DNA from: Cardinalis cardinalis
Taxonomy: Eukaryota; Chordata; Aves; Passeriformes; Cardinalidae
NCBI GenBank assembly: GCA_014549065.1
Contig: JACDOX010000140.1
Span: 444,770-508,769 of the forward strand
DNA: 64,000 bases
Reading direction: 5' to 3'
This document shows positions 39,357 through 52,845 of the stretch, in pieces. The first letter of the stretch is position 1. Each line of letters starts with the position of its first letter. The position numbers and the translations under genes are program-made. The notes beneath the pieces were generated by a model. The model saw only the letters and a program-made list of their open reading frames with translations, had not been told where the DNA came from and did no database searches.

Positions 39357-39751
39357 TATGGGTGCTATGAGGATCCCCCGAGGCAGGGAAGAGTGAGGCA
39401 CNGAACTCCAAGATATCAGAAGGCTAATTGATTACTTTGTTATACTGTATTATACTATAAATATATTATGCTATATTACACTAACAAGAACTATTACTAA
39501 CTAACTAACTAGAAAAACTCTGCCCAAGAGTCCCGACACACACATGTGGATCCAATTGGTCAATGTATCAAAACACCGTCAGCTCAGGTAAACAATCTCC
39601 AGAACACATTCCACATGGGCNCAAACACAGGAGCAGCAAATGAGACAAGAATTGTTTTGATCATTCTTTTCTCTGCTTCTCTCACAGCTTCTCTCAGGAT
39701 AACCTGAGAAAGCTAANTCACTCTCTCTTCAGAGGGCATGTGAATACCACA
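39357..39751 (-). mobile_element. Solo LTR of an endogenous retrovirus with 6-bp target duplication
   Basis: On the minus strand the element begins TGTGGTATTCACATGCCCTC and runs through TCAGGTTATCCTGAGAGAAG, GTCGGGACTCTTGGGC, a TA-rich part with TATAGTATAATACAGTATAA, and AGCCTTCTGATATCTTGGAG, ending near GCCTCGGGGGATCCTCATAG. I recall this as a common passerine LTR, probably ERVK-like. Length is 395 bp. GGGGAC stands immediately before it (39351-39356) and NGGGAC immediately after (39752-39757), consistent with a 6-bp duplication in which one copy holds a masked base. The far terminus reads TA on the plus strand where TG is expected, a likely point mutation. No gag, pol or env sequence adjoins it, so it is a solo LTR left by recombination. 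The TA-rich part contains a CTAACTAACTAACTA run at about 39497-39511. Confidence 0.72.
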
Positions 39752-42700
39752 NGGGACCACACCAGGCTCCAGACACCTGCTTAGCACAGAACTTCTGTCT
39801 GGGATGGTAGCAAAGTGCCATTGCTTAAAGCAGGAAAAACCAGCTTGGAGTCATGTCATGAGGCTGGGGTGAATGGGTGGGCATGGGGAGGTATGGGAGC
39901 CTGGAAGCAGCATGGAAAGCCAGCACCTGGAGGCTGCAGATGCATGCCAGGGAGGTGGTGGTGGAATCCTTCCTGGGAGCCCCTTGCTTTTCCTCCTCCA
40001 TGAATGGGGTGAAAGACCCAACTGTGCTAGGGTGGCTACAGCTGGGCAAATTNAAATTCTAATATCTGGATATGGAATTATCCAATGCAGAGGAGAAACA
40101 GCTGCCTCAGAGGTGAGCTGCAACCCACTGGCAATTCAGGCATGTACATGATATATAAAAAACTGAGAGATGAGGAGGTAAAGACTTAGACAAAAGCCCT
40201 CAAGACAAAAGTGCATGATCTCCTGAGATTTTACAGTGTTTGTTGTGACTAGACTCATATAATCCACTTCAGTTCCCCCTGAAGTCCATGGAAAGCCACC
40301 AGCTGAGCGCAGAGGGGATTGAAATTTGTGTGCAGTAAGAACATTACTTATAGTTGGTTGAAAAGCTACTATGGAAATCTCCACTTTGACCATTCTTTGA
40401 TATAAACAGCTTTGCTTTTGAAGAACTTTCATAAAAATATTTGTATGAATGCTTGTGAAGTTAAGCCTGTGAGCAAGCATTGGTTAATCTGGAAATCAAA
40501 TTTACTTCATGAGAAAAATAAATTAGTTCTGGGCAGAAATGGAAGTAGTTTATTTATTAAAAGAGGGATTTTAGGCCATCTGTCAGGAAACTCAAATTAA
40601 ACAATCTGCTCAATTCCCAGCAAATGTAAATCTGTGAAGCTCTGTGGATTTTGAGTGGCCAACAGCACAGCTCAGGTGAACGTGAAAAAATTACAGATAG
40701 TTTACTCACAACTGATAGGNTGAAATTTGATCACAGAAATATTTTTTTAAAAAATACTCTAAACCAGTTGAAAAAAATTCCGTTAGGAAATGAGATTAAA
40801 TCTGCTGCATTTTTCAACCATGTATTTAATTTATCATTATTATATCTGTCTTGCTGCAATAACCCAGGATATTTTCCCTGGAAGCCTTTTTTTTGATTTT
40901 GCTTTTTGAAGATCTATGACACACAGCAAAGTAGTCCAATTACATGTACAATCTTGCTAAATATAAACTACTCTNTTACAGTGTGGTGCTATTGAGTTCT
41001 CTTAAGAATTCATACTGACAGAAATCATATTCTCTTCATGAAGAGTCNAGAGAAGACAGTAATGCTGGGTTTACAGAGAACTTTCTGCTTTTGATCCGTG
41101 CTTTTTAGCATTCTTTCTTCCTATTGAGGGGTACAGCAAAGAGGAGAAAATCCAGATTGAAATATTTGAGGATGTCTTGATATATTTTAGGAAGGATGTG
41201 CTTGCTGGGAGATAANTTGCAGCTTTCAGCACAGAGATGAACACAGAGAACTGACAGAATGTTGAAAATTATGAATCTTGTGGAAGACAGTGAGTAAATC
41301 TCTGGGTTGAAGTTTCACACCAGATCTTAAACAAGAACCACTGTCCATAACACANTGTGTCCTGGCATGTTTGAAGCACAGCTCTGAGTTTCATTGCAGA
41401 GCTTTATAAACATTTTNAAAAAAACAAGGTCAGTTTTTTTAACCAAAAACGGTGCAGTGTGAATTTTCCAATGCTTTATCTGAATTTTGACAGTCCTATA
41501 CATTACCAGTATCAGCTCTGGAGTCATAACAGAATCTAAACTCAGCAAAAATGCAGAGCTTTTTCTAACATGAAAAAGTCTGTCTGNCTGAGCCCTGAAA
41601 TTAGGACAGCATGTTTGCAATACATGAATAAAATAAACTTAAAGGGGTCACACTCTGTGAATTCTCAGTGCATTTGTTGTGTTTTTGTTAATTAGTCTTA
41701 TATTTGATGCCCTTTGAAATTTGTACATTCCAGAATCTTGTTTGCTTCAAATTGGACTATAAAATAACTGCAGAAAGAGGCAAACAAGAAATGACTGGAG
41801 GTGAGAGAGAGAAAAAGGACATGACCTAAATTTCTAATGCTTCATAATTACCAAAGTTGGAGTAAAAGTTTATTCCATTATAATTTTGTCCAGCTGTCTC
41901 TTCAGTCTTTAGTTCTGTCCTTACAGTCTGTGGTGCTGCTGGTGTCATAGGGAGGTGGCTGACAAACTCCATCTCCAGTAATTCTCCTTCCAGCCACCAT
42001 TTGTTTCTTCTGCCCAGATCCCCTGAGCAGGGTCAGGTCAGGTCATGGGGAGGAGGGAGAATCTGGCTGCATGGCTGAGCTGTCCATGTGCTACTGCTTT
42101 CTTTGGGCCTGAATTTGTAGCCACTCCCTCTTGAGAGTTCCTCTTGATGGTTGTGGCAGTTTCAAACTTGTGCAGCTGCAAAACCAAGCCCTAAACCAAT
42201 TCTATGTCTCTCCTTGTCNATATTGTGCTACTGCTCATAACAGCATTGACAGAGAGGTTTATATATCCATGGCACTTGTGTTTAGGTCATGAAAAAAAGG
42301 AAGGAAATTATTCTAGTGCAGAGTGAGTAGGTTCTGGGAGCAGGGCTGCAGAGGGGAAAAATCCCTGCTGAGTTTTTGGCTTTTTCAAGTTTCCAGAAAC
42401 TCTCAGTACAAGATTTAATGATGAATTGGAATATCTGAATCTTCACAGATGATCAACAGCTACAAGCACTTTGGAAGGGACTTCTGAATTCTTTTCCCCC
42501 ATCAAGTCTTTCATGTAAAATAAAACAGTGCATTGTGGAAATCAAGAACTGAATCCTAAGAAGGAAGCTGTATGGATCAGAGAGAAGAATCNTGCAGAAG
42601 CCTTTGACAAGGCAGCTGGTGCTAGAAACAAGTACCTCTTAGCACTAGAAAAGGTGAAAAAAAGTCAGTTTGAGTCATATGTGTCAACTCTCAACCTGGG

Positions 42701-45700
42701 TTTGCATTTCTGTCCTTTTAAAATGTTCCTGCCATAGCTCTGTCAGCATTAATCTTCTCATTTTAAGGATGTTTAAGACAGTGGGGCAAAAGGAAAAACA
42801 TTACTGAAATAATGCCTCTTTTCTCTGGCATTGTATTTATTTCATTTAACAAGCAAACAAAATGTACATAGCTCAGTCTCCCTGTAGAACTACTAGCACA
42901 GCCCTCTGGCTCGCAAGGGGCTTAATTACAATATTAGATTACAAACATACAGGGACTCAGATCCTGTATATATTAAATTCTTCCTCTACTCCAAGGCTTA
43001 AAACTATGACTCTGAGATGTTAGTGGCAGGTCCGATCCTTTGGAATCAGANCTGCTATGCTTGTCTTCTGTGGGTAGATAATGTCAAGTTTCTTTCAGAA
43101 AATCCAAGCAGGTGTTGCTCTTTTGTTTGAAGTGTGGCAGGAGAGAGGAGAATGCCAAGGTCTGGCTTAGCCAGGCAGCAGGTTGAGAAGCAGAAGTGTC
43201 AGAAGCAAAGGTCTCAGCTTTGCACTGCAGGTGTGTCTCCTCCTCCCCATGAGTGGAGGAGGCAGNGGGGCTGCCATTTCTGAAAAGTCTGTGGGCAAGC
43301 TGGGAGGGGACAGTGGGCACGTATTGAGCTACTGTGACTTCTCAACNCAAATACCTGCAATTGAAGTGGCATCTCTGGCATCAGTTGTTTCCTTGGATCA
43401 AAAGATTCGTGTCCCTGTCTCCCAGGAGAGAGATTTCTGTTCTTTGAAAACTTGGATCCAAACTAGATATAAACTCTCTGTCTGTAGTTACATTTAATAG
43501 ATTTCACTGATATACATTGTTTTTCTAATGAACTTTAGTTTATCCAAGGGTGTCTTCACTGAGAGCAGATCATGTTCTATCACAAGTGGGAGAGAAAAAA
43601 GGAAAAGAAAGAAAAAGTCTAATGCAGTATTAACAAGCCTAATATCCAGCAGCAGTTTCTGTTCCAACAGTGTTAAGCATTCAGACATGTACATTTTTAA
43701 TCAGCTGCTGATTCTTATTGAAAAATGTACAAATACAACTTTCAAGAGAGGATTACACAACAAGTTTCAACTTGTTTCATTAATTACCTTTCGTTTTCCA
43801 AAGGAACAGCAGAAAATTGCTGGCAGGAGCCTCAGTGAACCATGTCCATGGGCCATTAAGAATGNATTAAATTTACTTTTATAACCTCATTGATTTAAGA
43901 CTTTATTTCTTTCTTTTCTAAGGCAAGCTGACTTGCTTGAAAATGTTATTCAGGAATTGTTCTTTTCCTGCAGTGAAAGTGCTAAGAAGAAAGAACACAT
44001 TGTTGGATTTTATTGTTCTTTAATACTGAAAATGACAAAGGGAAACAAAACTGAGAAAAGCTAAGCCCATGTATTATATACCATCAGGCACAGCACCTCT
44101 AGTTATGCTTTTGTCTGGTGATGAATAAATTCTGTCACCTGCTTTGACCATTATCATGAGAATTTAATTAAGAGATGATGGTCAAAATGAACTCTGTCAC
44201 CAGATTATAGTGTCCCACAGCAGGACTTCTGCTGAGGCATTTAGAGAAATGTTGACTTCATTATTCTACCTCATTTCAAACATGTGGAAATATTTTCTAC
44301 TTGCAGTGCTAGTTGCATTAAGATTTCTGTTACCCTACTCAAGGCAAAGGCACAAGCCAGTTTGTGTCCTCTTGAAGGAGTTAACAGAAAAGCAGCTNCA
44401 CTCATATATTTAAAAAAGTAATGCACATCTACCACCCCATCATGGTTTTCCACACTTTTCCAATGTTAAGTTGGAATGCGTGATATAATTTGGAGGCAAA
44501 ACACTACAGTTAATATTTTTGTCCAGCAATTAATTTAATTACTGACTTAAATACAACCCTTTTACCTAAAATCTTAAAACCTAAAATCATACATAGTTCT
44601 ACTGTTATTTTGGTGATGCTCCAGAGCACCAAAGCATGCAAGCATGAATCTTGTATTACATACATGCATTGTCTTCTGTAAAAAGTGGATTATTTGCGTT
44701 ATAGAACTGAGCTCATGCTTAAATATGTTGCAGGATGACAGCTAATTCCAGGAACGTTTCTGAATTTCTCTATTTGTTTATCATTGTATCTGAAAGCATA
44801 TTCCAATGCAAATAGAAAAATTTTTTTAATTTCAATGCTGTTGGTGTGATTCTGCAGCCTAGCACAGGATGTATGGTTGCATCTACTGGAGCAACTGAAT
44901 TACTTTTGTTCTTACATATTCAAAGTTCAGGAAAAATCCTTTGGAACATCTTGGTCACACAGANTTAGAACAATCTTTTCAGTTGGAGGCACAGCGATGT
45001 CCAAATATGTCTTTTTGGCATGTCATTGAAAATGGTGGCTCTCAACATTAGCTCTCCTTAAGATTACATAGTCCACTGGTGATCCTTTTCAGGGGTAGGA
45101 AGAGTTTTGGCCCATGTTAGAAAAGTGCTTTTGCAGAGTAGTGCGATATAACCGCAAAATGTGACAATAATTTACAGTTCAAAGAATGCATGACATTAAC
45201 TGAACCAACAGAATTTAAGATTGCAATATTAGTAGTGTGGGAATATAAAACATAGTAAATTTATTTTGTGGAAATGATTATGTAGTGGAATGGATATTTC
45301 ATTTTTAGGACAGAAGACAAACAACAATCCAATTGTAGTCTTCCATTTTGGTATTTTAATGATCTTAACACAATTTTTAAGACAGATGATGAAACACTAT
45401 TAATCAAATACACAAAAAAATCATTAGAAAAATTACATTATAAATGCACTGAGGGTGAAAATTACATTCACATGTATAATATAGGAAAAAGGCAATGTGA
45501 CAAACTGTACTGTTGAATAAATAATTCTTTGATGGGGAAGGGTTTTGTTTAGAAATGAAAGCTGCAATAGAATTTAACCTNTTTGTTTCCAGTCTTTTCT
45601 GAAATCAGATTTACATATTCTTCTTTGTTTCTATATCCAGCTACTTTCTGGAATTGCTGAGGCACATGGAACATAAGGCCATAAGTACTGCCTGCTCAGA

Positions 45701-45743
45701 TAACACTGAAGATCAATCTATCCTTCAACACTGGCTCCATCAA

Positions 45744-45767
45744 GGATGTTGCATAAAAGCAACATCC
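45744..45767. repeat. Perfect 9-bp inverted repeat
   Basis: GGATGTTGC, loop ATAAAA, GCAACATCC. The stem is short and AT/GC balanced. Confidence 0.85.
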
Positions 45768-48700
45768 ACCATCCATTCTTTCCATTCCTTTTGTTCCCCC
45801 TTTTCTTAATNCACAACAATCTCAGTGAGCAATCAGTGGGCCAGATGTGACCATGAGAAATAATGAATCATGATTCCCCAGTCAACTGGCTTCCTTCCCT
45901 CTGTGACTGCATTACACTCCTCCTCTACNCCAAATTGTTTTCTAATTTTGGACTCACCTTAGTTCTTATCCAGTGGCAGCTGCATATTTTTAATAGTTTA
46001 ATGAAGGTCCTTTTATGTTATCCAAGGGGTTTTATCAACAATGTTTTTCTCTTGGCTCCTTCAAAAATGTCCGATTAGGTATTATTTTCTTCTAGAGGTT
46101 GATGACTGAATAGATCTAATGAGCTACAATTGCTATTATTTATTGGTTTGTAATTATTTTTTACCAGTTTACCTAGTTTATCTGGCTGGCTCAGAGTTTC
46201 CAGGATCATGCTTGAAGTTTTTTAAAGAATTGTTGTCACTGTTTCTGCTTTTATTCTTCTAGTGATTTAAGCTATAGGTTACATGCTGTGGTTACTAGTT
46301 CATCAGTTCCACATACAAGGTTCTTTTCCGGAATTTTTGGATAAATTCCACCAGATATCTTTGTTTGATACCATTCACTTCATTACTCTGCTCCAAAGTC
46401 TCTTTTGTTAGATCATTGGTTCTTTTCCTTTATCTTTCATAGTGCTACCTGCAGAGCCTTGGCCTAATACAATTTCTTGCTTTATATAGTGTGCCCTATT
46501 CCATTTAGCCCTCAGAAAATTGGTCCCTCACAATATGAAATTATTCCATTATTTGCAGTGTGATTTTTTAACACAGGCTCAGTATGACAGACAAGTTACC
46601 CATGATAACAGACTATTTTATGGAATATCTACAGATTTCTATATTTTCAACAGCTTATGATTACATTTTTGGGTCAAACATATTAAAAAGTAACAAGCAG
46701 AAAATATAGCTTGGGGATAATTGACAACTTTATTTTCCATTTAGTAAATAATTTCCCTACTATTATTCAGACATATTCTCCTGGACAGATCCATATTTTG
46801 GTACTCAATTTCACAAANGCATTTTAACCAACTTTCTCAGTGAAACTCATCTTTTTCAACAGAATGTGGCTTTAACTTTAATATCAAAAAGCTTGAAACT
46901 AAGGAAAGACAATATTTTAAACCCAAATGGACTAATTATACACAGCTGTAGGTATTTCAAAGCATTAAAAGTTTTTATAGTTTTGGATTTGTATTGGCAG
47001 AAAGAGACACAAGGGGAAAAAGTTCAGAAGTCTTAGTTCTACTTCCCTCAAATTTTGCAGCTGGGTTTTTTGTATCAAAATGTGTTGTGTTCCAGACTGG
47101 GACATGTGGGAAGGCATGTGTTCTCTACATGCCTGATTCTCCAAAAGAACCTTATTGTCATATTATTGAAAAGTTTAAAAGGAAATAGGAAAAAGAACAA
47201 ACTCAATAAATATAACGCCAACTGCAATAATGAAGTGTTACTTTTGGCTAGTGTGGTTATGTGGTCACACATATTTCAGTTTACTCTGATTCATTGTATT
47301 GCCTTGCCTTCTTTTTCTTTTAGGAATATGTAACAGATCCTGCTCCATTTTAAATCATAGTTATATGGTCTGAAATACCACTGGATTAGAAAATAAGCTT
47401 GTGTGAATCAATAGAACTTCGACTTTCTCTGATTTATGCAGATTGGAGATCTNACTCAGTGTGTTGAATATGGTGATGAGTTAGGGTAAACAGAAATAAT
47501 ACTATGATTTTCCTCTATGAGAATTAATTCACAGGATCTAAGCTAGTATTTTCTTGCAGAATGTATTTTTGGAAGGAAAAAAGCTTCTTTTTTCCTTATT
47601 TCCATCTACGTGCAGCTCCCCTTCTTGCACAAGCAAGGTGGCCCATAATGGGAAAAGACTTTGTAGGCATCTTTCCCCTTCCTAACACTGCAATTTGTGA
47701 TGTAATATAATACAATTCCATCAGTTCCCCATGCAGGCCAGATACTTAGGTCTGCTTCTTCCTTTTTCAGTGAGTGGAAGGATTGGTTTGTTTTCTTTGT
47801 AATAATGTTCTTTTGGCTTTGACCTAGATATCAGTTCATATAATGTGTTGCTCTTTCAAAGATGTGGCCTTGAAATTATTTTAATGTAGCCCTTATAATA
47901 GGCACCTCAAGACAGGATAATCATAGGAATGATATTGATCTATTTCCATAAATTAATGTTTCAATATTTATAATTTTTTGTGTAGGAATATCAAAGATTA
48001 AGTGAGAAACTTAAATGCTTAACTAATAGATTATATGCTCCTTAGAATGTATATAATCCGAAATACATTTGCCTTGTTTTACAACTGGCTCTGATCAAAA
48101 GTTAGTCTTCCAAAAAAATTGAGGAAATATAACCAATAAGATAGTAAACATCATATGTGACATTCAGCTCAAAGCTGTATTTTGGTTCTTCTTTTTTAAT
48201 TTTTACATGTCATTTCTAATTTTATTAAAGTAATTCCTTTAGTAAGTTTTAATGGTGAAGATCGGAAGTGGAATATGGGCCTTGAATTTTATATCTCTTC
48301 ATAATTCTTTGAATGTATCCTGCAGTAGTTTCTGCTAGACTCGGCTGTCATTAATAAGAAACTCTGCACAAATGAACAATTNTGCTTTGTCACTTCAGCT
48401 TGACAGTAGAGATCAGCTGGCCATCAGATGATATTGCCAAAGGAAAGATTAATTTCTGCCTTTGGAATGTGTTTAAGAGACTGTACTTTTGAGAATGCTA
48501 TTTCGTTTTGAAATATATATTTAGGGCTATGTGTTACAGTACAATCAGCTTAAACTGAATGATCTGTTGGTGTAATGGAATTCATCCCTAACCCTCACAG
48601 AATAAACCCATGGTTGCAGAAATGGTGTAGCGTGCCTTGTGGTTTGGTTTTTTTTTCAGTGCTAACAACAGCCAAATGTTTGCAATGTAAGTTAAAGCCA

Positions 48701-49645
48701 TCTTGTACCTGCTCATAATATGCCAAATGCATAAGCTGCTCATTAGCCACAATGCAGCAGGAAAGGCCATTTGTGGACANTAGGGTTTATGACTGCACCC
48801 AGTGCCTCAGATGAGACTTTTTGTGATGATTCTGGTTACATGTTTGTGATTTCTGTCCTCTGAGTTCTTATTCGGTTGGGATAAGACAGATTGAAATCCA
48901 CCTTCAATCTTAACATCAGACTTGAAGTTTTTTCTGGCTCTCTTTCTTTAGTCAATGAGGCAATCCACTTATTGTGCTTACAAGTATGCTTCAAACCTCT
49001 TAGGAGTAGAAACAAAATATGATATAAATCTAAAAAATCTGTCCCATAAAGTTAACATTATTTTGGTTCTCTGCGCAACTCNAGTGAACATACAACAAAA
49101 GTTTAAAAGCAAAATAATGCCCACTTGGGAAGACTCAGCTCCAGACAGAGTGCTGGAGACATTTAAGACATCATCATCTTGACCAGAAAGCTTTCTGAAA
49201 TCATCCAATGGGGAGCCCAGGTACTGATGATGTGGTCAAATTTGGATCAAGTATCTCACTGAGAGCTGTGGGAAGGTGCTGGCACCTCCTGGGGACACAG
49301 GGCTGCAGGCTGCAGGAGTGGACAGCCACCACCTGCCAGCCCTGAAACAACAGGCATCCTTTTTCCATTTAGGAACTTGGTCCCTGAGGTAGGAGTAGAT
49401 GGAAACAGAAATAAAGACATGGGGAAAGCTTTGGGAGATTCATCAAGAAGAGTGACAGTGACCTTTTTCAGATACGTGCATCTGTGACATTCTCCCACAG
49501 CCGCTTTGAACTTAGCACTCTTGGAAAGCAGAGAGATTTCAGACATCTCAAACATAAGACCACTACATCACTGCTAACAGGGTGTAAAAGAATTCACTCT
49601 TTTTATCTCCAGAAATGATGCCTTTTCCTCAAGCTGAATTATTAA

Positions 49646-49667
49646 GAAGGTAGTTCTGACTACCTTC
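49646..49667. repeat. Perfect 9-bp inverted repeat
   Basis: GAAGGTAGT, loop TCTG, ACTACCTTC. It lies 33 bases before a second hairpin that shares the AAGGTA word. Confidence 0.85.
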
Positions 49668-49700
49668 AAGACTGATTGGGCTAAAAAGACACAATGCAGC

Positions 49701-49731
49701 AACTTACCTTCCAAGGCTGGAAAGGTAAGTT
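49701..49731. repeat. Near-perfect 13-bp hairpin with one bulge
   Basis: AACTTACCTTCCA (49701-49713), loop AGGC, TGGAAAGGTAAGTT (49718-49731). The right arm has one extra A, giving a single bulge. Confidence 0.85.
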
Positions 49732-50561
49732 AGATCCTAGTTTAGAATTTAAGGCTTTTAATGTATTTTATATTAGGCAGTTTTGAAACATAGGACTAAA
49801 AGAGCAATGGGAAAAAAGATCAGAAATCCACATACCTTCTCAAAAGAAATGGCTGCAACCACTGATTTTAATAGTCTTTCTCTCTATTTATCAGGCATCT
49901 AATCTTCAGAGGGCACCAGCTTTCACAGGAACAAACCTGATAGTGATCTGCCTATGAAATAATGATTTAAGGCATGGGGATTTGAATCCCACCAGGCAAA
50001 GGAAAGGTTTTTCCTCTATGGGTACTCTAATTGCTAAGCTAAAAAATTAAGTTGTTTCACATCCACCAATCTCCTCCTCCAGAAGTCCTATTGCAAAACT
50101 AAGAAGAGTTCCTCACAGAATTTTAGGGTCTGCCCCTATCAGACGAGGTCCCACTCATGCAAAAGGAGGCCTGGTCTTTGAATAGTGACTGGCTAAGGAG
50201 GTAAGTTGTAGGTTGCTCACACTTCGGTTGATCTGAGCATGGGTATGAGCTAAGAACTCACTCTCAAAGGGAAGGAGCACTATCAAGTGTATGCATCTAA
50301 AGGGCTGGCATAGTTAGTAGAATCACTGCCTGTGTGGAAGTTTTTATAACAGTGGTTTGAGATTCAGATCACTAAATACTGCCCAAGTCCTGCTTTTGGG
50401 CATTTCCTTTATAATCTAACACTTCGTGGTAAATGTCAAATCCAANAAGTTTCAAATATATATATATCTCGAGAAAGGTGTATAGCTAGTGGATAATATA
50501 GAGGAGATGCGAGCAGACTGTAGTAATGATAAAAGACCAGGGACTATCGCACAGTTTCTAA

Positions 50562-50595
50562 TACATGTAGAAACAATTACTTAAATCTACATGTA
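50562..50595. repeat. Perfect 10-bp inverted repeat, 14-base loop
   Basis: TACATGTAGA (50562-50571) and TCTACATGTA (50586-50595) are exact reverse complements. Each contains the palindrome TACATGTA. Confidence 0.85.
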
Positions 50596-52544
50596 GCTCT
50601 GATGATGCAGCGCATCACTTATAATTGGAAAGGTGGGATGATTGTTGTATAAAGTGGGAGCATTATTGCATTCATTTGAAGGAATGAACACCTGAACAAC
50701 AGAGAAATGTCTGCTCTTTCCAAGAGTCTGTTTTACCCAGCCCAGGCTACAGAAGCCACAAGACAAACCTGGGGTGTAAGGCACAAAGGTGGATGGCATG
50801 GTGGCAGATGTGTATGTAAGAGCAATTGAAAAGCAAAATTACATTTGAAAAGCAAAAAAGGGATGGCATGATTCAATAAGAAGGAATCTGACCACTTGAC
50901 AAGTTTAGCTCTGATTTACCCAGGGGAAATTTGCTTTTTGTGATGGATCTAGATATACTTTAGTGTTTAAATCATTGGTCTGAGGCTATTTATAATCATG
51001 CCAGCTTAACATTCCTTGACAGGTTAATCAGGTCTGTAGTCTCAGTGAGACTTTAATAGACAGAAATCAAAACAAAGCAACTTTATTTTTATGTGCTTTA
51101 GCACCAGCAGTGGAAATACCAGGCAGAGAGATGTCAGTAGCTTTTGAATTTAATGAGTCAGTGTGAATAGCAGCAGCTTGAGAGAGGTTGAAAAGACCAT
51201 TCCTCATTTGGACATGCCACAGGTCATCATATGTGATTGATCCAACACACAAGATTGATGAAAAGTTAGATATGGATATTTGGGTATGATCTCTCTCATA
51301 TTTGACCTTTAGAAAGTGTCAAATATTATTTTTATCCATCTGTATTTGGTGATACTCATTTAAGGTATTTTTCAGGTGTTATTTATACTGGTGATTCTTT
51401 GGAGGTCAGTTTTTCAGTTTCAAATATCGAGTAGTTTATTTCTGATTTTCACTAAGTTATAGGCATTAACAGTTCCATAGGATTTATTGTTTCTGTGGAT
51501 CAATGGAAATAAGTTTCAGTCCTGGTTACTGGGAAGGGAGGTGGAGTTCTTAGTGCTGTGTGGGTGTGACCAAGTTGTTTGCTCCATACCGTGCATGTCA
51601 TAGCTGGGGAGCAGGATTCATCTGGAAACAAGGAGTGCCAGAACTGGAAATTCTCAATTTTCAGAATACAAGGTGGTGTAGGNAGAGGAATGGCTGCCAT
51701 ATTGCTTTGTCTGGAGGCCATGTGGGTATGACCTTCAGGAAGTGTTTTTGTTCCCACTGGTGAATACCCTTGTGTTGGTAAAACACCTTCTCTTTTGTAT
51801 ACTTTTACAATTAATATTCCTGTCATTATTTNTTGCATTTCATTCCACTGCTCTGTGCTTTTAGGAAATTGTTATTTCAAGTCATAATCTCTCAGTTATT
51901 GTCCCTCCCTAACTGCAAGGGACAGGGGAAGGGGAGTGGTTTAATTGGAGTTTAATTTCCCTGCTAGTCTTAAAACCATCATAGTCCCTTAAGAATCTGA
52001 CTTCAGAATCTGTTCAAAGCACAGGATTATTCTGCTTAACCTTGTAAAATTTATTTTGTGCACTGGTTAGATATAAAGAAGCAGTTATCGTAAACTAATT
52101 TATTCATTCATGCATTCATATATTCGTTAAAAAAAAAAANAAACAAATTTTACATTTCTGGACCCTAATTCTGTGGATCATGACATGTTTTAAATATAAT
52201 TTCGCATCCAAATGAATACCTTGAAATCTAGATTTTTTTTAAAAGTCTGCAAAAATTTAAGCTTTAAAAATGTTGTGGAGAAAAATAAAGAAAGCCACTC
52301 ATTACTAATAAACATTCCATTACTCATATAGAAAATTAGCAGGCCCATACCATGTCAGTAACTGTATAGGTAGCTCAGTATCTATCTTCAGCAGCAGACT
52401 CCAGCTGTGCAAGTGGAAGGTAAAGAAAAGTACTGAATAATTCTCTCCTAAACTTCAGTTATTTTTGGTTCTGTGAATTTCCTGAGCTATATGTGGGTTT
52501 TGGGGCTTAAGTGACCATCAGTGAATGTCTTTTCCATCTGTTTC

Positions 52545-52845
52545 TTCAGACTGTCCTTAGCTGTCCATAAACTTTGCACCCACAGCATCCTTTGGCAAAG
52601 AGTTCTTATGACCAGGTGTCTGGTGTCAGACATTTTTTTCCCCTTGAATCTCACTTTGTCTTTTCTTTCCTGTCCTATATTTTTTTTTCTATGGAAAACC
52701 AGAAGGAATAGTCAAGCCCTATCCACCCTGCACCACCCCTATCATCTTAATTTCTGAGAGTTCTATCCATCTCCCACCTCTCCAGCTCTCTCTTTTCCAG
52801 ACTAAGTTCAGTTTACTTAGTCATTCTTACTCCTAGAAGGTATTT
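52545..52845 (-). mobile_element. Old CR1-type LINE 3' region
   Basis: The plus strand carries, in the right order, decayed versions of the antisense 3' region of CR1-like LINEs: CATCCTTTGGCAAAGAGTTC at 52586-52605, then the block around CACCCCTATCATCTTAATTT, then ATCTCCCACCTCTCCAGCTC and TCTCTTTTCCAGACTAAGTT, followed by TTACTTAGTCATTCTTACTC. In the remembered element these are the CTTTGGCAAAGAGTTCCAC, CTATCATATCCCC and CTCTTTTCCAGACTGAA blocks. Several insertions and deletions separate them, so it is much older than the copy at 1528. The element lies on the minus strand, with its 3' end toward lower coordinates. Edges are approximate. The frame at 52521-52757 runs over it and is not a gene. 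Confidence 0.6.

Larger units (their letters stand above)
39752..52544. other. Intergenic or intronic DNA, no gene recognised
   Basis: The longest part without a named element. It has a GC-richer patch with frames open on both strands at 39815-40151, another at about 41930-42180, and one at 43130-43320. Perfect hairpins occur at 45744-45767, 49646-49667 and 50562-50595, and a near-perfect one at 49701-49731. A short TA run lies at 50457-50468, and an A-rich tract with ATTC words lies at 52101-52148. None of the frames up to 118 codons shows a motif I know. Confidence 0.5.

Noticed and set aside
39815..40151. Cluster of six frames on both strands
   Set aside because: A local GC-rich patch explains the lack of stops. 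None of the translations resembles a protein family.
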